Notes: generated from the sequence alone by a model not told the origin. DNA of 64,000 nt from PALSA-600 sp037142875 (GCA_037142875.1 JBAWZV010000004.1:79244-143243), one strand, 5' to 3'; counted from the first letter of the stretch, positions 7,726 through 16,588 are shown. A program made the numbers and translations.

Positions 7726-8043
7726 ATGGCGGTTGAAGCAACGGAAGCGACGTTCGAAGAAGAGGTGATCGGCAGCGACCAGAAGGTGATCGTTGACTTC
7801 TGGGCCGAGTGGTGTGGGCCGTGTCATGCGGTTGCACCGGTGCTCGATCGGATCGCCGAGGAGCGCTCTCTGAAGATCGTGAAGGTCAACATCGACCACG
7901 AGCAGGGACTCGCGCAGCGCTACGGCGTCTCGTCGATCCCGATGATGCTCCTGTTCGAAAACGGCGAGCCCAAGGCTTCCGCCGTCGGCGCGCTGCCGAA
8001 GGGCGCGCTCGAGCGCGCGCTCGGCCTCAGCGACGAGGGCTAG
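7726..8043 (+). CDS. trxA: Thioredoxin
   Basis: 105 residues, typical single-domain thioredoxin. The redox site WAEWCGPC places cysteines at 30 and 33, and the cis-proline loop SIPM is present. It reduces protein disulphides in the cytoplasm with thioredoxin reductase. Unlike many neighbours it has a Shine-Dalgarno-like GAAAGGA about eight bases before the ATG. Divergent from ileS; its stop codon shares the palindrome CTAG with the stop of the converging Nudix gene. Confidence 0.96.
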   Translation: MAVEATEATFEEEVIGSDQKVIVDFWAEWCGPCHAVAPVLDRIAEERSLKIVKVNIDHEQGLAQRYGVSSIPMMLLFENGEPKASAVGALPKGALERALGLSDEG

Positions 8044-8558
8044 GTACGGCGCGGAGAGGCTGCTGGGCCGCCGCGGGCGGCCCAGCGCCGCAGCGCCTCG
8101 TGCTGGCTGGCGAAGGCCATCTCGGTAGGTAGCTCGTCGGGTGTGAACCAGGCGAGCTCCTCGACGTCGTCGGCCGCGACAGGCTCCCCATCAGCGCTGA
8201 CGATCCACGACAGGCCAAGGACGAAGTGACCGTCGTAGGGATCGACGAACGCCCCGATCCACTCGACCGGCTCGACCTCGAGCCCGGTCTCCTCGAGGAA
8301 CTCGCGGCGGAGGCCGTCGAACGGCTCCTCCCCCTCCTCGAGGAAGCCACCGGGGATGTCCCAGAAGCCTCGGCGTGGCTCGATCCTCCGCCGACCGAGA
8401 AGCACCCGCCCGTCACGCTCGAGGATCCCCTGGACAGCCGGGGCGGAGTTGGCCCAGTACTCCGAGCCGCACCCTGGGCAGCGGCGATGAACTCCCGCGT
8501 GCGGTTCGAGTCCGACGCCGCAGCGTGGGCAGAGCGTCCATCCGTCGAGCACCGACAC
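8040..8558 (-). CDS. Nudix hydrolase with N-terminal zinc ribbon
   Basis: 172 residues. An N-terminal zinc ribbon (CPRC at 10-13, CPGC at 28-31) precedes a Nudix domain. The Nudix box GGFLEEGEEPF...RREFLEETGLE is complete, with the REFLEE metal-binding core. Such proteins hydrolyse nucleoside diphosphate-linked compounds, as in NudC-type NADH or nucleotide-sugar pyrophosphatases; the substrate is not determined. GTG start at 8558, six bases after TATGCT. Ends on the CTAG shared with trxA. Confidence 0.9.
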   Translation of the reverse strand: MSVLDGWTLCPRCGVGLEPHAGVHRRCPGCGSEYWANSAPAVQGILERDGRVLLGRRRIEPRRGFWDIPGGFLEEGEEPFDGLRREFLEETGLEVEPVEWIGAFVDPYDGHFVLGLSWIVSADGEPVAADDVEELAWFTPDELPTEMAFASQHEALRRWAARGGPAASPRRT

Positions 8559-8564
8559 CCAGAG

Positions 8565-8570
8565 AGCATA
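8565..8570 (-). promoter_or_regulatory. -10 box, Nudix gene
   Basis: TATGCT on the minus strand, six bases before the GTG at 8558. Confidence 0.5.
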
Positions 8571-8620
8571 CGACGCTCTGCTCTCATCGCCCCTTCATCC
8601 GCGTCGACGACGATCGCGGG

Positions 8621-10465
8621 ATGAGGAGACTGTCACGGATCGTGCTCGTCCTTGCTGCGGCCGCCTCGACGATAGCCTGCGTCACCGCAGCCGCGGCGAG
8701 CGCTGCCTCACCACGGAAGGATCCGGCCTGGCTCGCGCTGAGGCTGCCGGCCGTCGCCCCGGGGCCTGTCCCCGGCTACGTGCTGATCGCTGACCGCAAC
8801 AACAACCGCATCCTGATCGTCTCCCCCGGGAAGCGTGTCGTGTGGAGCTACGGCAACCTGCGCGATCCGGACGACGCCTTCTTCACGCCCGGCTGGCACT
8901 CGATCATCACGAACGAGGAGTTCAACGACACGCTCACCGAGGTGTCGCTGCGCCACCCGCACGCAATCTGGAGCTACGGCCACGCCCAGATTGCGGGGTC
9001 GTCTGCGGGGTATCTGAACACCCCGGACGACGCCTACCGGCTCCCGAACGGCGACACCACCGTCGCCGACATCAAGAACTGCCGGATCGTCCAGATCTCC
9101 CACGCTCATAAGGTCGTGCGCGTGCTCGGCGGCAGCTGCGTCCACAACCCGCCGGCGGGGCTCGCGAGCCCGAACGGTGACACGCCGCTCCCGGACGGCG
9201 GACTCCTGATCACCGAGATCGGAGGGTGGATCGACCGCATCGACGCCGCTGGACACCTGGTGTGGTCGGTCAGGTCGCCGGTGTCGTACCCGTCGGATGC
9301 CCAGCTGCTCCCGAACGGCCGCATCCTGCTCTCGTCCTTCACGGCCCCGGGGAAGATCGTCGAGATGACGCGCAGCGGGCAGGTCACCTGGTCGTTCGGC
9401 GATACGTCGGGGCCGAACATGCTCAACAAGCCCTCCCTCGCGGTCCGCTGGCCAAACGGCATGATCGCCGCGAACGACGACTATGGCCAGCGCGTGATCG
9501 TGATCAACCCGCGTACGAAGAAGATCGTCTGGCAGTACGGCCACACCGGTGTCGCCTCATCAGATCCGGGGTACCTGAGCAAGCCGGACGGCCTGATGCT
9601 CCTCCCCGCCGCCATCCAGCCGATGCGGCGACGCAACGTGCCCATGGCGCAGCTGTCGCCCGTACGCCTCACGCGCGTCGGGGTGCTGCCGTCGGCCGCC
9701 TCACGCCTCACCGCTGTGGTGCTCCCGAACGGTCGGCTCCTCGTTCTCGGCGGCATCGTCGCGGGAGCCTTCTCGACGCAGATCCTCGCCGGGCCGCCCA
9801 GCCATCTCGTCCAGATCGGCCACCTTCCAACCGCCACGCATGATGACGCGGCTGTCGTGCTCGGCGCGACCACCTACCTCTTCGGAGGCGGCGAGGCCGT
9901 CGCGAGCCCCGCAATCGTGAAGATCAGCGCTGCCGGAAAGGCGGAGGCGGCAGGCTCGATGAGCGAGCCTCTCTCCGATCTCGGAGCCGCGGCGATCGAC
10001 GGCATCGCCTACCTGGCGGGCGGCTACACAGGCTCGCAGTACGCGGCCGGAATCCTCGCGTCCCGTGGCAAGACGCCGCAGCTCGTCGGGCGGCTGCCCG
10101 TCGGCCTGCGGTATGCGGGCGTCGCTGCGCTCGACGGAAAGCTCTACGTCGCTGGAGGCGTGACCCCGTCGGGCACGAGCTCGGCCGTGTACGCGTTCGA
10201 TCCGAAGACACGGCGCGTCACCACGGTCGCGACGCTCCCCGTCCCGGTGTCGCACGCCCCGCTCGTCGCGCTCAACGGTGCGCTCTACCTCATCGGCGGC
10301 GATCACAGCTCGACGATCCTGCGGATCATCCGCGGGAGCGGTGTCACGGTCGTCGGCACGCTTCCCCAGGAGCTTTCGGACGCGGCGGCCGTCACGATCG
10401 GATCGGCGGCCTACATTCTCGGCGGGGACAGCTCGGCGACCGTCTGGCGTCTCACCGCTCGCTGA
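8621..10465 (+). CDS. Secreted double beta-propeller protein (NHL/PQQ-like plus Kelch)
   Basis: 614 residues with a Sec signal peptide (basic MRRLSR, then a hydrophobic run ending near AASAAS). The first half, about residues 40-325, has repeats of the type GYVLIADRNNNRILIVSP and VVWSYG, a six- to seven-bladed propeller like those in arylsulfotransferase or PQQ-like proteins. The second half, about 345-614, has Kelch-like blades with repeated LGG/AGG/FGG turns. No catalytic residues were identified. It was probably exported to bind ligands or the surface. Convergent with the beta-lactamase-like gene, overlapping it by 14 bases at the 3' ends. Confidence 0.8.
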   Translation: MRRLSRIVLVLAAAASTIACVTAAAASAASPRKDPAWLALRLPAVAPGPVPGYVLIADRNNNRILIVSPGKRVVWSYGNLRDPDDAFFTPGWHSIITNEEFNDTLTEVSLRHPHAIWSYGHAQIAGSSAGYLNTPDDAYRLPNGDTTVADIKNCRIVQISHAHKVVRVLGGSCVHNPPAGLASPNGDTPLPDGGLLITEIGGWIDRIDAAGHLVWSVRSPVSYPSDAQLLPNGRILLSSFTAPGKIVEMTRSGQVTWSFGDTSGPNMLNKPSLAVRWPNGMIAANDDYGQRVIVINPRTKKIVWQYGHTGVASSDPGYLSKPDGLMLLPAAIQPMRRRNVPMAQLSPVRLTRVGVLPSAASRLTAVVLPNGRLLVLGGIVAGAFSTQILAGPPSHLVQIGHLPTATHDDAAVVLGATTYLFGGGEAVASPAIVKISAAGKAEAAGSMSEPLSDLGAAAIDGIAYLAGGYTGSQYAAGILASRGKTPQLVGRLPVGLRYAGVAALDGKLYVAGGVTPSGTSSAVYAFDPKTRRVTTVATLPVPVSHAPLVALNGALYLIGGDHSSTILRIIRGSGVTVVGTLPQELSDAAAVTIGSAAYILGGDSSATVWRLTAR

Positions 10466-11240
10466 GCTCGGCGAGCACCGCGTCTGAGAGGCGCGGCCAC
10501 GCGTCCTTCGCCCAGTCACCGAAGTCGAGGTCCGTCAGACATGCCAGGGCGATGCCCGCCTCCGGATCGACCCAGAGGAAGCCGCCCGCGCGACCGAAGT
10601 GCCCGACCGTCGCCGGTGAGTTGCGGACGCCGGTCCAGTGCGGCGTCTTCGCTCCGCGGAGCTCGAGCCCAAGTCCCCAGTCGTTCGGCTCGAACCGCCC
10701 GAACCCCGGAAGAACACCCGTGAGCCCCGGAAACTGCACCACGCCGGCCTCAGCGAGCGTCTCGCGCGCAACGCGCGACGGTGCCAGCAGCTCGCGCGCG
10801 ACCTCGAGGAGGGTGCGGAGCGGTGCCACGACGCCGTGGGCCGGGGAGCCGCCGAGCGGGAACCCCCAGACCGACTCGAAGTACGACGCGAACGGCATCT
10901 CGGCGCGCACGGCCAGATGGGCTGCGAGCGTCTCGAAGCCGACGTTCGAGTAGATGCGGCGCTCGCCCGGCGAGGCAAGCTGCGTCGGCTCGTCCGGTGC
11001 GAGCCCTGAGGCGTGCGAGAGGAGGTGACGCACCGTGGATCCCGGCGGCCCCGCAGACTCATCCAGATCGACGATCCCCTCCTCGACGGCGACGAGAACA
11101 GCCACCGCCGAGGCGAGCTTGGTCACCGACGCCCAGGCAAACGGGCGGGCGAGATCGCCGAAGCTCGCCTCGACCCGACCCGCGATCGCGACCGCGCCAT
11201 GATCGGCCGGCCAACCCTGCACCTGCCTAAGTGCCTCCAT
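10452..11240 (-). CDS. Serine hydrolase, class C beta-lactamase/DD-peptidase family
   Basis: 262 residues from the ATG at 11240. The SxxK motif is S38-V-T-K, the YxN motif is IYSN, and a C-terminal HFGRAGG matches the third box (HxG) of this family, so the catalytic set is complete. No signal peptide is visible, which argues for a cytoplasmic esterase or peptidase rather than a secreted beta-lactamase. An ATG at 11261 is also in frame, but TAGTGT lies seven bases before 11240, and I favour that start. Overlaps the preceding plus-strand gene tail to tail. Confidence 0.85.
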   Translation of the reverse strand: MEALRQVQGWPADHGAVAIAGRVEASFGDLARPFAWASVTKLASAVAVLVAVEEGIVDLDESAGPPGSTVRHLLSHASGLAPDEPTQLASPGERRIYSNVGFETLAAHLAVRAEMPFASYFESVWGFPLGGSPAHGVVAPLRTLLEVARELLAPSRVARETLAEAGVVQFPGLTGVLPGFGRFEPNDWGLGLELRGAKTPHWTGVRNSPATVGHFGRAGGFLWVDPEAGIALACLTDLDFGDWAKDAWPRLSDAVLAELSER

Positions 11241-11247
11241 TGCATCG

Positions 11248-11253
11248 ACACTA
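11248..11253 (-). promoter_or_regulatory. -10 box, beta-lactamase-like gene
   Basis: TAGTGT on the minus strand, seven bases before the ATG at 11240. Confidence 0.5.
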
Positions 11254-11259
11254 CCCGGC

Positions 11260-11370
11260 ATGGATCGTCAGCTGGTCCCGTCGGACGCCGCGTTCGCCGA
11301 GGCGGGCGTGAGCCTGGACAATGTCGTGCGAACGCGCATCTACATCACCGGTGCTGGCCATGAAAGCGCT
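11260..11370 (+). pseudogene. RidA (YjgF)-family fragment
   Basis: The frame starting at 11260 contains AFAEAGVSLDNVVRTRIYIT, the central helix-strand of RidA-type enamine/imine deaminases (ALAEAG..L.DVV...Y.T). The N-terminal third and the C-terminal part with the catalytic arginine are missing; after about 11370 the similarity ends and the frame runs antisense into fabI. This is a remnant, not a gene. Confidence 0.5.
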
Positions 11371-11406
11371 GCAAACGATGGGCGCGCCTACCGGCGACTG
11401 AGCGTC

Positions 11407-12177
11407 CTACATGCCCATCGCGTGGTACCCGCTGTCAACGTACAGCGTGGTTCCCGTGACATTGCGTGCTCCGTCGCCGAGCAGATAGGCGGCGGCATGG
11501 CCGACATCCTCAGCGGTGACGTGGCGGTGAAGCGGAGCCCGCTCCTCGACGATTGCCTCCATCGACGGGAAGCCGGCGATCGAGCGGGCCGCGAGGGTTC
11601 GAACCGGGCCAGCAGAGACGGAGTTGACCCGGATGTTCTTCGTGCCGAGATCCCAGGCGAGATAGCGGACGCTCGCGTCAAGCGTCGCCTTCGCGACTCC
11701 CATGACGTTGTAGTGCGGCACCGCCCGCTCGCCACCGAGGTAGGTCATGGTCACGACCGAGCCGCCGCCTGCCGCCTCGAAGAGCGGCTCCGCAGCGCGC
11801 GTGCAGGCAACAAGCGAGTAGGCGCTGACGTCGATCGCCATCCAGAAACGGTCGCGCGGTGTGTCAGTGAAACGGCCCTCGAGATCCTCGGTCGCAGCGA
11901 AGGCAACGGAGTGAACGAGAAAGTCGAGCTGGCCATCGAAGACGTCACCGACCTCGCGGAAAGCGCGGGCGATGTCCTCGTCGGAGCGGACGTCGCAGGA
12001 GGTAACAAGCGGGCTCGCGACGGTCTCTGCGAGCTCGCGGACGTTGCTCTCGATGCGGTCGCCCTGGTAGGTGAACGCGACCTGTGCGCCCTGGTCGGCG
12101 AGCTGCTTTGCGATCGCCCAGGCGATTGACCGCCGGTTGGCGACACCAAGAACGAGACCGCGCTTCCCCCGGAACAT
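11407..12177 (-). CDS. fabI: Enoyl-[acyl-carrier-protein] reductase (NADH), FabI type
   Basis: 256 residues. FabI carries out the last step of each fatty acid elongation cycle. The classic SDR variant is seen: nucleotide-binding GVANRRSIAWAIA near residues 11-23, catalytic Y156 and K163 in YNVMGVAK (the Y-x6-K spacing of enoyl reductases), and SVSAGPVRTLAA. Start at 12177 gives MFRGKRGLVLG, the usual FabI N-terminus, with TAGCAT seven bases upstream. A second, FabL-like reductase is present at 52.4 kb. Confidence 0.95.
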   Translation of the reverse strand: MFRGKRGLVLGVANRRSIAWAIAKQLADQGAQVAFTYQGDRIESNVRELAETVASPLVTSCDVRSDEDIARAFREVGDVFDGQLDFLVHSVAFAATEDLEGRFTDTPRDRFWMAIDVSAYSLVACTRAAEPLFEAAGGGSVVTMTYLGGERAVPHYNVMGVAKATLDASVRYLAWDLGTKNIRVNSVSAGPVRTLAARSIAGFPSMEAIVEERAPLHRHVTAEDVGHAAAYLLGDGARNVTGTTLYVDSGYHAMGM

Positions 12178-12184
12178 CGGCTCG

Positions 12185-12190
12185 ATGCTA
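12185..12190 (-). promoter_or_regulatory. -10 box, fabI
   Basis: TAGCAT on the minus strand, seven bases before the fabI ATG; back-to-back with the promoter of the divergent SDR gene. Confidence 0.55.
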
Positions 12191-12201
12191 TCCGGCTTCG
12201 C

Positions 12202-12207
12202 TACTGT
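12202..12207 (+). promoter_or_regulatory. -10 box, SDR gene
   Basis: TACTGT, ten bases before the TTG at 12218. Confidence 0.4.
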
Positions 12208-12217
12208 CGGGCGCAGG

Positions 12218-12934
12218 TTGCAGATCGCGGTCGTCACCGGAGCATCGTCTGGCATCGGCGCCGAGCTCTGCCGTGAGCTGAAGCGGCGCGGCTTCAAGGT
12301 CGTCGGCATCTCGCGACGGCCGTCACCCGACGCCGACGAGCACGAGACCTGCGACGTCTCAGACCGCGAGGCGGTCGACGCGGTGGCCGCCTCGGTGATC
12401 GCCCGCCACCCGCGGATCGACCTCCTCGTCAACAACGCCGGCTTCGGCGTGCGCAACGGCTTCACGGACTCAACGCCCGAGGAGATCGAAGGCGTGATGC
12501 GCACGAACTACCTCGGCTCCGTCTGGGCCCTCCGTGCGTTCCTGCCGGCGCTCGGCGCGGGTTCGCACGTCGTCAACGTCGTCTCGGTCGCGGGCACGGT
12601 CGCGCTCGGGCCGTACTCGTCGTCGAAGCATGCGCAGCTTGCGTTCTCGCGCTCGGTCGGAGCCGAGCTGGCCGGCCGCGGCATCACTGTCCACACGGTC
12701 AACCCCGGCTTCGTCGAGACGCCCGGCTTCCCGCAAGGCCGACGCTTCGGAGCGCTCCTGAGCAGGTTCGTCGCCCAGCCGCCGTTCGTCGTCGAGCGGA
12801 TGCTCCACGCGGTCGACCATGGCAAGCGTGAGATCGTCGTGCCTCGCTGGTACCGCCCGGCCGCCTGGCTGCAGGCACTCGCGCCGGGGCTCGTCGCGCG
12901 CGTGCTCGCACGGCTCGGCCCGCGCGGGATCTAG
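12218..12934 (+). CDS. Short-chain dehydrogenase/reductase
   Basis: 238 residues. Rossmann motif TGASSGIG near the N-terminus, NNAG near residue 77, catalytic YSSSK, and the following NPGFVETPGF of classical SDRs. Substrate unknown. The likely start is the TTG at 12218, which puts the glycine motif at the normal distance from the N-terminus; upstream in-frame codons overlap the fabI promoter. Its TAG stop and the stop of alr are the two strands of one CTAG. Confidence 0.88.
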   Translation: MQIAVVTGASSGIGAELCRELKRRGFKVVGISRRPSPDADEHETCDVSDREAVDAVAASVIARHPRIDLLVNNAGFGVRNGFTDSTPEEIEGVMRTNYLGSVWALRAFLPALGAGSHVVNVVSVAGTVALGPYSSSKHAQLAFSRSVGAELAGRGITVHTVNPGFVETPGFPQGRRFGALLSRFVAQPPFVVERMLHAVDHGKREIVVPRWYRPAAWLQALAPGLVARVLARLGPRGI

Positions 12935-13950
12935 CTCGTCCCGACGACGCGGCGCGTCGCGCGTGTCGGGCCGCTCTCGATCCTCGTCGCGAGCTCGTAC
13001 GTGATCGTCTCGGCGACCCTCGCATGTGCCTCGAGCGGCACACCTGGCCCGATGAGCGTGATCGTGGTGCCCAGGGAGCGGGTGGCGGGGAGCTGCACCG
13101 CAATGGCATCCATCGAGATCGTCCCGATGACCGGGCAGCAATCGTCGCCGACGAGGACGGTGGTTCCCGTGAGATCTCGACGAAACCCGTCGGCGTACCC
13201 GACCGGAACAACCCCAATCCAGGTCGGCTCGGCAGCCACGAACCTCCTGCCGTAGCCGGTCGAGTCACCGACCTCGAGCCTCTTGACGGAGGCGAGCTCG
13301 CTTCGCCAGGCGAGTACCGGGGCGAGCCCGTCGTCAGCCGGATCGGTGCCGAACGGGGAGAGACCGTAGAGGGCGATCCCGCAACGCACCGCATCGAAGC
13401 GTGACTCGGGGAGCCGAAGGGCTGCGGCGCTGTTGGCGACGTGCCGGGCCAGGTGCGGATACGGCGCCGTCAACTCCGCGAATCGCCCGACCTGACGGCG
13501 CGCGAACGCCGGATCGGAGTCGGCCGTCGCAAGGTGCGTCATCACGCCAACCACGTTTCGGTCGGGAGTCGCCAGCTCGGAGATGCCCCAGCGCCCCATC
13601 CCGGTATCGAGCTTCACGTGGACAGGAACCCCCTCCGGGATCTCTTCGCCGACAACGAGCTCGAGGCATGCCTCCCGTGCCGTCGGAACGTCCGCCGGTG
13701 CGGTCGGGCCGAGCACCAGGATCCGCGTGTCAGGCAGCGCGGAGCGGAGCGGGAGCGCCTCGCCGATCGTCGCGACGCAGAGAGCGCGCGCGCCTGCATC
13801 GAGCGCGGCACGACCACAGTCGAGGGCCCCGTGGCCGTACCCGTCGGCCTTCACGACCGCCCAGACCTCCGCCCCATCGGCCACGATCACAAGACGCTCC
13901 ACGTTCGCGCGCAGCGCGCTGAGATCGATCGTGATCTCGCTCCGGGCCAT
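12931..13950 (-). CDS. alr: Alanine racemase
   Basis: 339 residues. PLP enzyme that makes D-alanine for peptidoglycan. The PLP lysine is K34 in AVVKADGYGHG; the opposite catalytic tyrosine is in VGYADGFRR; the HxxxS block HLARHVANSAA and the GTISMDA strand are present. ATG at 13950 lies six bases after TACGAT. Converges on the SDR gene with a shared CTAG stop. Confidence 0.96.
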   Translation of the reverse strand: MARSEITIDLSALRANVERLVIVADGAEVWAVVKADGYGHGALDCGRAALDAGARALCVATIGEALPLRSALPDTRILVLGPTAPADVPTAREACLELVVGEEIPEGVPVHVKLDTGMGRWGISELATPDRNVVGVMTHLATADSDPAFARRQVGRFAELTAPYPHLARHVANSAAALRLPESRFDAVRCGIALYGLSPFGTDPADDGLAPVLAWRSELASVKRLEVGDSTGYGRRFVAAEPTWIGVVPVGYADGFRRDLTGTTVLVGDDCCPVIGTISMDAIAVQLPATRSLGTTITLIGPGVPLEAHARVAETITYELATRIESGPTRATRRVVGTS

Positions 13951-13956
13951 CGTTGC

Positions 13957-13962
13957 ATCGTA
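13957..13962 (-). promoter_or_regulatory. -10 box, alr
   Basis: TACGAT on the minus strand, six bases before the alr ATG. Confidence 0.55.
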
Positions 13963-14022
13963 CGTCCGCATGGTCGGTGCAGCAGCCGCGGCGTTGCGCC
14001 CCCTCTGACGACGCCTGCCTTC

Positions 14023-14817
14023 GTGCGCGATCGTTCGTGGCTCCTCCGATCTGCGGGACTGGCCCTGGTCGCCGCGCTCGGCCTCCTCGCAGCGACGGCG
14101 GGCGAACCCGCGTCCGCGCAACACGCGCGCGCAGCGGCCAAGCAGACGACGCGGAAGACAACGACCGCGAAGAAGACGGCGACCAGAAAGACCACGACGG
14201 CCGTCACGACCACCGTCGCCCTGCCGGCCGCGAACGACACCTCCTGGCTCGCCTACGGCCACGACAACCAGATCACGAAGCAGGTCGTCTCGGACAGGAT
14301 CACGAACGCCACGGCCCCGACGCTGTTCCAGCCGGTCGGCTGTCCTCCGCTCCTCGCCACGGCGAACAAGAACGGCTTCGAGTATCTCTACGCTCAGAAC
14401 GGCATCTCGGCCGGCCCGATCTGGAGCGTCGGTCTCGGCGGCGACTACCCGTTCATCGACGGCCCGGCGTGGTCGCCGCTCACGAACATGCTCTACGTGG
14501 CGGGCGCGCACATCCCGATCGACCGAACGCTCCCGAGCACCGGCCAGGGCGTCGTCGCGATCAAGGTCACGAGCGGGTGCAAGTTCAGTGTGGCCTGGGC
14601 GGCTCCCACAGGAGACGGCCCGCAGCCGCCTCCGATCGTCGTCGGAAACGCAGTGTTTGCAAGCGGGGGCAACAGCGATGTCGTCGCACTTGATGCGCTC
14701 ACCGGAAGAACTCTGTGGCACGCCGGAACGACCGGAACGTCAGAGTCGTCACCGGCCGAGGCCGGCAACCTGCTCTTCACTGCAGACGGCAACACACTCG
14801 TCGCCTGGTCTCCCTGA
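14023..14817 (+). CDS. Secreted PQQ-like beta-propeller protein, short
   Basis: 264 residues from a GTG at 14023. A signal peptide (RDRSWLLRSAGLALVAALGL, cleavage near ASAQ) is followed by a Lys/Thr-rich low-complexity linker (about residues 38-65) and then PQQ-like repeats such as GPIWSVGLGGDYPF and VVALDALTGRTLWHAG. Only about four blades are present, fewer than the six to eight of complete propellers, so it may be a C-terminally truncated relative or may oligomerise. No enzyme residues are recognised. Confidence 0.72.
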   Translation: MRDRSWLLRSAGLALVAALGLLAATAGEPASAQHARAAAKQTTRKTTTAKKTATRKTTTAVTTTVALPAANDTSWLAYGHDNQITKQVVSDRITNATAPTLFQPVGCPPLLATANKNGFEYLYAQNGISAGPIWSVGLGGDYPFIDGPAWSPLTNMLYVAGAHIPIDRTLPSTGQGVVAIKVTSGCKFSVAWAAPTGDGPQPPPIVVGNAVFASGGNSDVVALDALTGRTLWHAGTTGTSESSPAEAGNLLFTADGNTLVAWSP

Positions 14818-14825
14818 CGGGCGGC

Positions 14826-16229
14826 TCAGGCGAGCGGTAGGAGCTCGGCGCCTTCGCCGGCAAGTGCCCGGCGAAGAGCCGGCAGCAGGTCTGATGCGAC
14901 CATGCCGCGCTTCGGCTCATCGAGCCGTGAGGCGACACCGTGTGCGACGGCCGCAGCGGCGGCGGCGAAGCGGGGTTCAAGGCCCTTCGCCACGAACGCG
15001 GCGATGACACCGGTCAGGACATCGCCCGTCCCCGCCGTCGCAAGCGACGGCTCACCGTAGGCCGCGACGAGCAGACCCTCTCTCGGGGACGCGACGAGCG
15101 TGTCGGCGCCCTTCAGGAGAACGACCGAGCCGAACCGCGAGGCCGCCCGCCTGACGGCCTCGATCCGGTGTGCGTCGATCTCCGCAACGTCTGTTCCGAG
15201 CAGACGGGCGAGCTCGCCGCTGTGCGGGGTCAGCACCGTCGGTGCGCGCCGCTCGAAGGGCTCAAGCGCCCAGAGCGCGTCAGCGTCGAGGACGACGGGC
15301 TTGTCGATCTGCTCGAGCAGGATCCGGACGAGATCGCGAGTCCCTTCGCTGCGGCCGAAGCCAGGACCGATCGCCACGGCGTCGGCGCGCTCGGCAGCGG
15401 CGAGGATCGCATCGGCCGACCGTGGGAGGAGACGCCCGGCGCCGTCCTCGGAGAGCGAGAGCTTGACGGCCTCGAGCACGCCCGCCTCGACCGCCGCAAA
15501 CGACGACTCGGGCACGGCGAGAATGACGTAGCCGGCATCGGCACGGAAAGCTCCGAGCGCCGCAAGGATCGGCGCGCCGGCGAGTCCCGGAGATCCACCG
15601 ACCACGAGTACCGAGCCGGCCCGGTACTTCGTATGCCCGGGGCCTTTCGCCGGAACGCTCGCAAGCGCCGAGGCCGGAACGAGCGCATGCTCGTATCCCG
15701 CCGGTTCAAGGCCGATCGGAGCAACCACGACAGACCCTGCGTGAAGGCGACCTGGTGAGACTGCAAGTCCGACCTTCGCGGCACCGAACGTGACGGTGAG
15801 GTCGGCACGGATCGCGATTCCTGGCACCTCTCCAGTTGAGGCGTTGACGCCGGACGGGACGTCGACGGCGACGACCGGCACGTTCGCGGCGTTGATCCGC
15901 TCGATCATCCGCGCGACGTCCTCGCGCGGAACATCCCTGAAGCCGACTCCGAGCAGAGCGTCGACGATCACGGCCGGTTCTCCGAGCTCGCCGAACCCCT
16001 CGACGAGCGTCACCTCGCGCCCGGCTCCGCGGAGCGCAGCCGCGCAGATGCGACCGTCTCCACCGTTTCCGCCGGTGCCACAGACCACAGCGACGGGCCC
16101 CTCGAACCGATCGAGGACGACGTCGGCAACCGCCTTCCCCGCACGATCCATCAGCTCCTCGAGCGAGCCGTCGTGCGCCTGCTCGGCGGCACGCGTCTCC
16201 TCGGCGGTGAGGAGCGGAAGCAAGGTCAT
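14826..16229 (-). CDS. nnrD: Bifunctional NAD(P)H-hydrate epimerase/dehydratase
   Basis: 467 residues. It repairs damaged NAD(P)HX: the N-terminal domain (about 1-195, GTGGNGGDGRICA and VDVPSGVNASTGEV) epimerises it and the C-terminal domain (about 205-467, GGSPGLAGAPILAALGA, ATAGTGDVLTG) is the ADP-dependent dehydratase. The GTGD catalytic aspartate is intact. The ATG overlaps the acpS stop (ATGA), so it is the third gene of the operon HAD phosphatase-acpS-nnr, an arrangement common in bacteria for acpS and nnr. Confidence 0.94.
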   Translation of the reverse strand: MTLLPLLTAEETRAAEQAHDGSLEELMDRAGKAVADVVLDRFEGPVAVVCGTGGNGGDGRICAAALRGAGREVTLVEGFGELGEPAVIVDALLGVGFRDVPREDVARMIERINAANVPVVAVDVPSGVNASTGEVPGIAIRADLTVTFGAAKVGLAVSPGRLHAGSVVVAPIGLEPAGYEHALVPASALASVPAKGPGHTKYRAGSVLVVGGSPGLAGAPILAALGAFRADAGYVILAVPESSFAAVEAGVLEAVKLSLSEDGAGRLLPRSADAILAAAERADAVAIGPGFGRSEGTRDLVRILLEQIDKPVVLDADALWALEPFERRAPTVLTPHSGELARLLGTDVAEIDAHRIEAVRRAASRFGSVVLLKGADTLVASPREGLLVAAYGEPSLATAGTGDVLTGVIAAFVAKGLEPRFAAAAAAVAHGVASRLDEPKRGMVASDLLPALRRALAGEGAELLPLA

Positions 16230-16588
16230 GCGTCGATCACGACCGCAACAGCTGCAGCAAGCTCGCGAGAGTGGGTCATGGAGAGCTCGATCTTGCCAGC
16301 TCCGATGCGCTCCGCAAACGCGGCCGTGCGACCGCTCAGAAAGACTCCCGGCTTCGGGCGGCCTCGAATCTCGATCTCCCTCCAGGTGAAGTACACGCCG
16401 GAGCCGAGGGCCTTGCCCACGGCCTCCTTCGCGGCGAACCGCCCGGCATAGTGCTGCGCCGGGTTCGGCTTCGAGTCGCAGTAAGCCCGCTCGCCCTCGG
16501 TGAAGCACCGCTCACGAAAGTCGTCTCCGTGCCGATTCAGGGCCCGGCGGACGCGGTCGATCTCGATCAGGTCGACACCGACGCGCAT
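16226..16588 (-). CDS. acpS: Holo-[acyl-carrier-protein] synthase
   Basis: 120 residues, normal for AcpS. It transfers 4'-phosphopantetheine from CoA to the ACP serine. The Mg-binding aspartate is D6 in VGVDLIEIDRV and the catalytic block is RFAAKEAVGKALG; SMTHSRELA near the C-terminus completes the family signature. Overlaps nnrD by 4 bases and the HAD phosphatase stop by 1 base, so translation is coupled in this operon. Confidence 0.95.
   Translation of the reverse strand: MRVGVDLIEIDRVRRALNRHGDDFRERCFTEGERAYCDSKPNPAQHYAGRFAAKEAVGKALGSGVYFTWREIEIRGRPKPGVFLSGRTAAFAERIGAGKIELSMTHSRELAAAVAVVIDA

Noticed and set aside
12071..12217. N-terminal extension of the SDR upstream of 12218
   Set aside because: It would overlap the start and promoter of fabI and place about 50 unrelated residues before the Rossmann motif.
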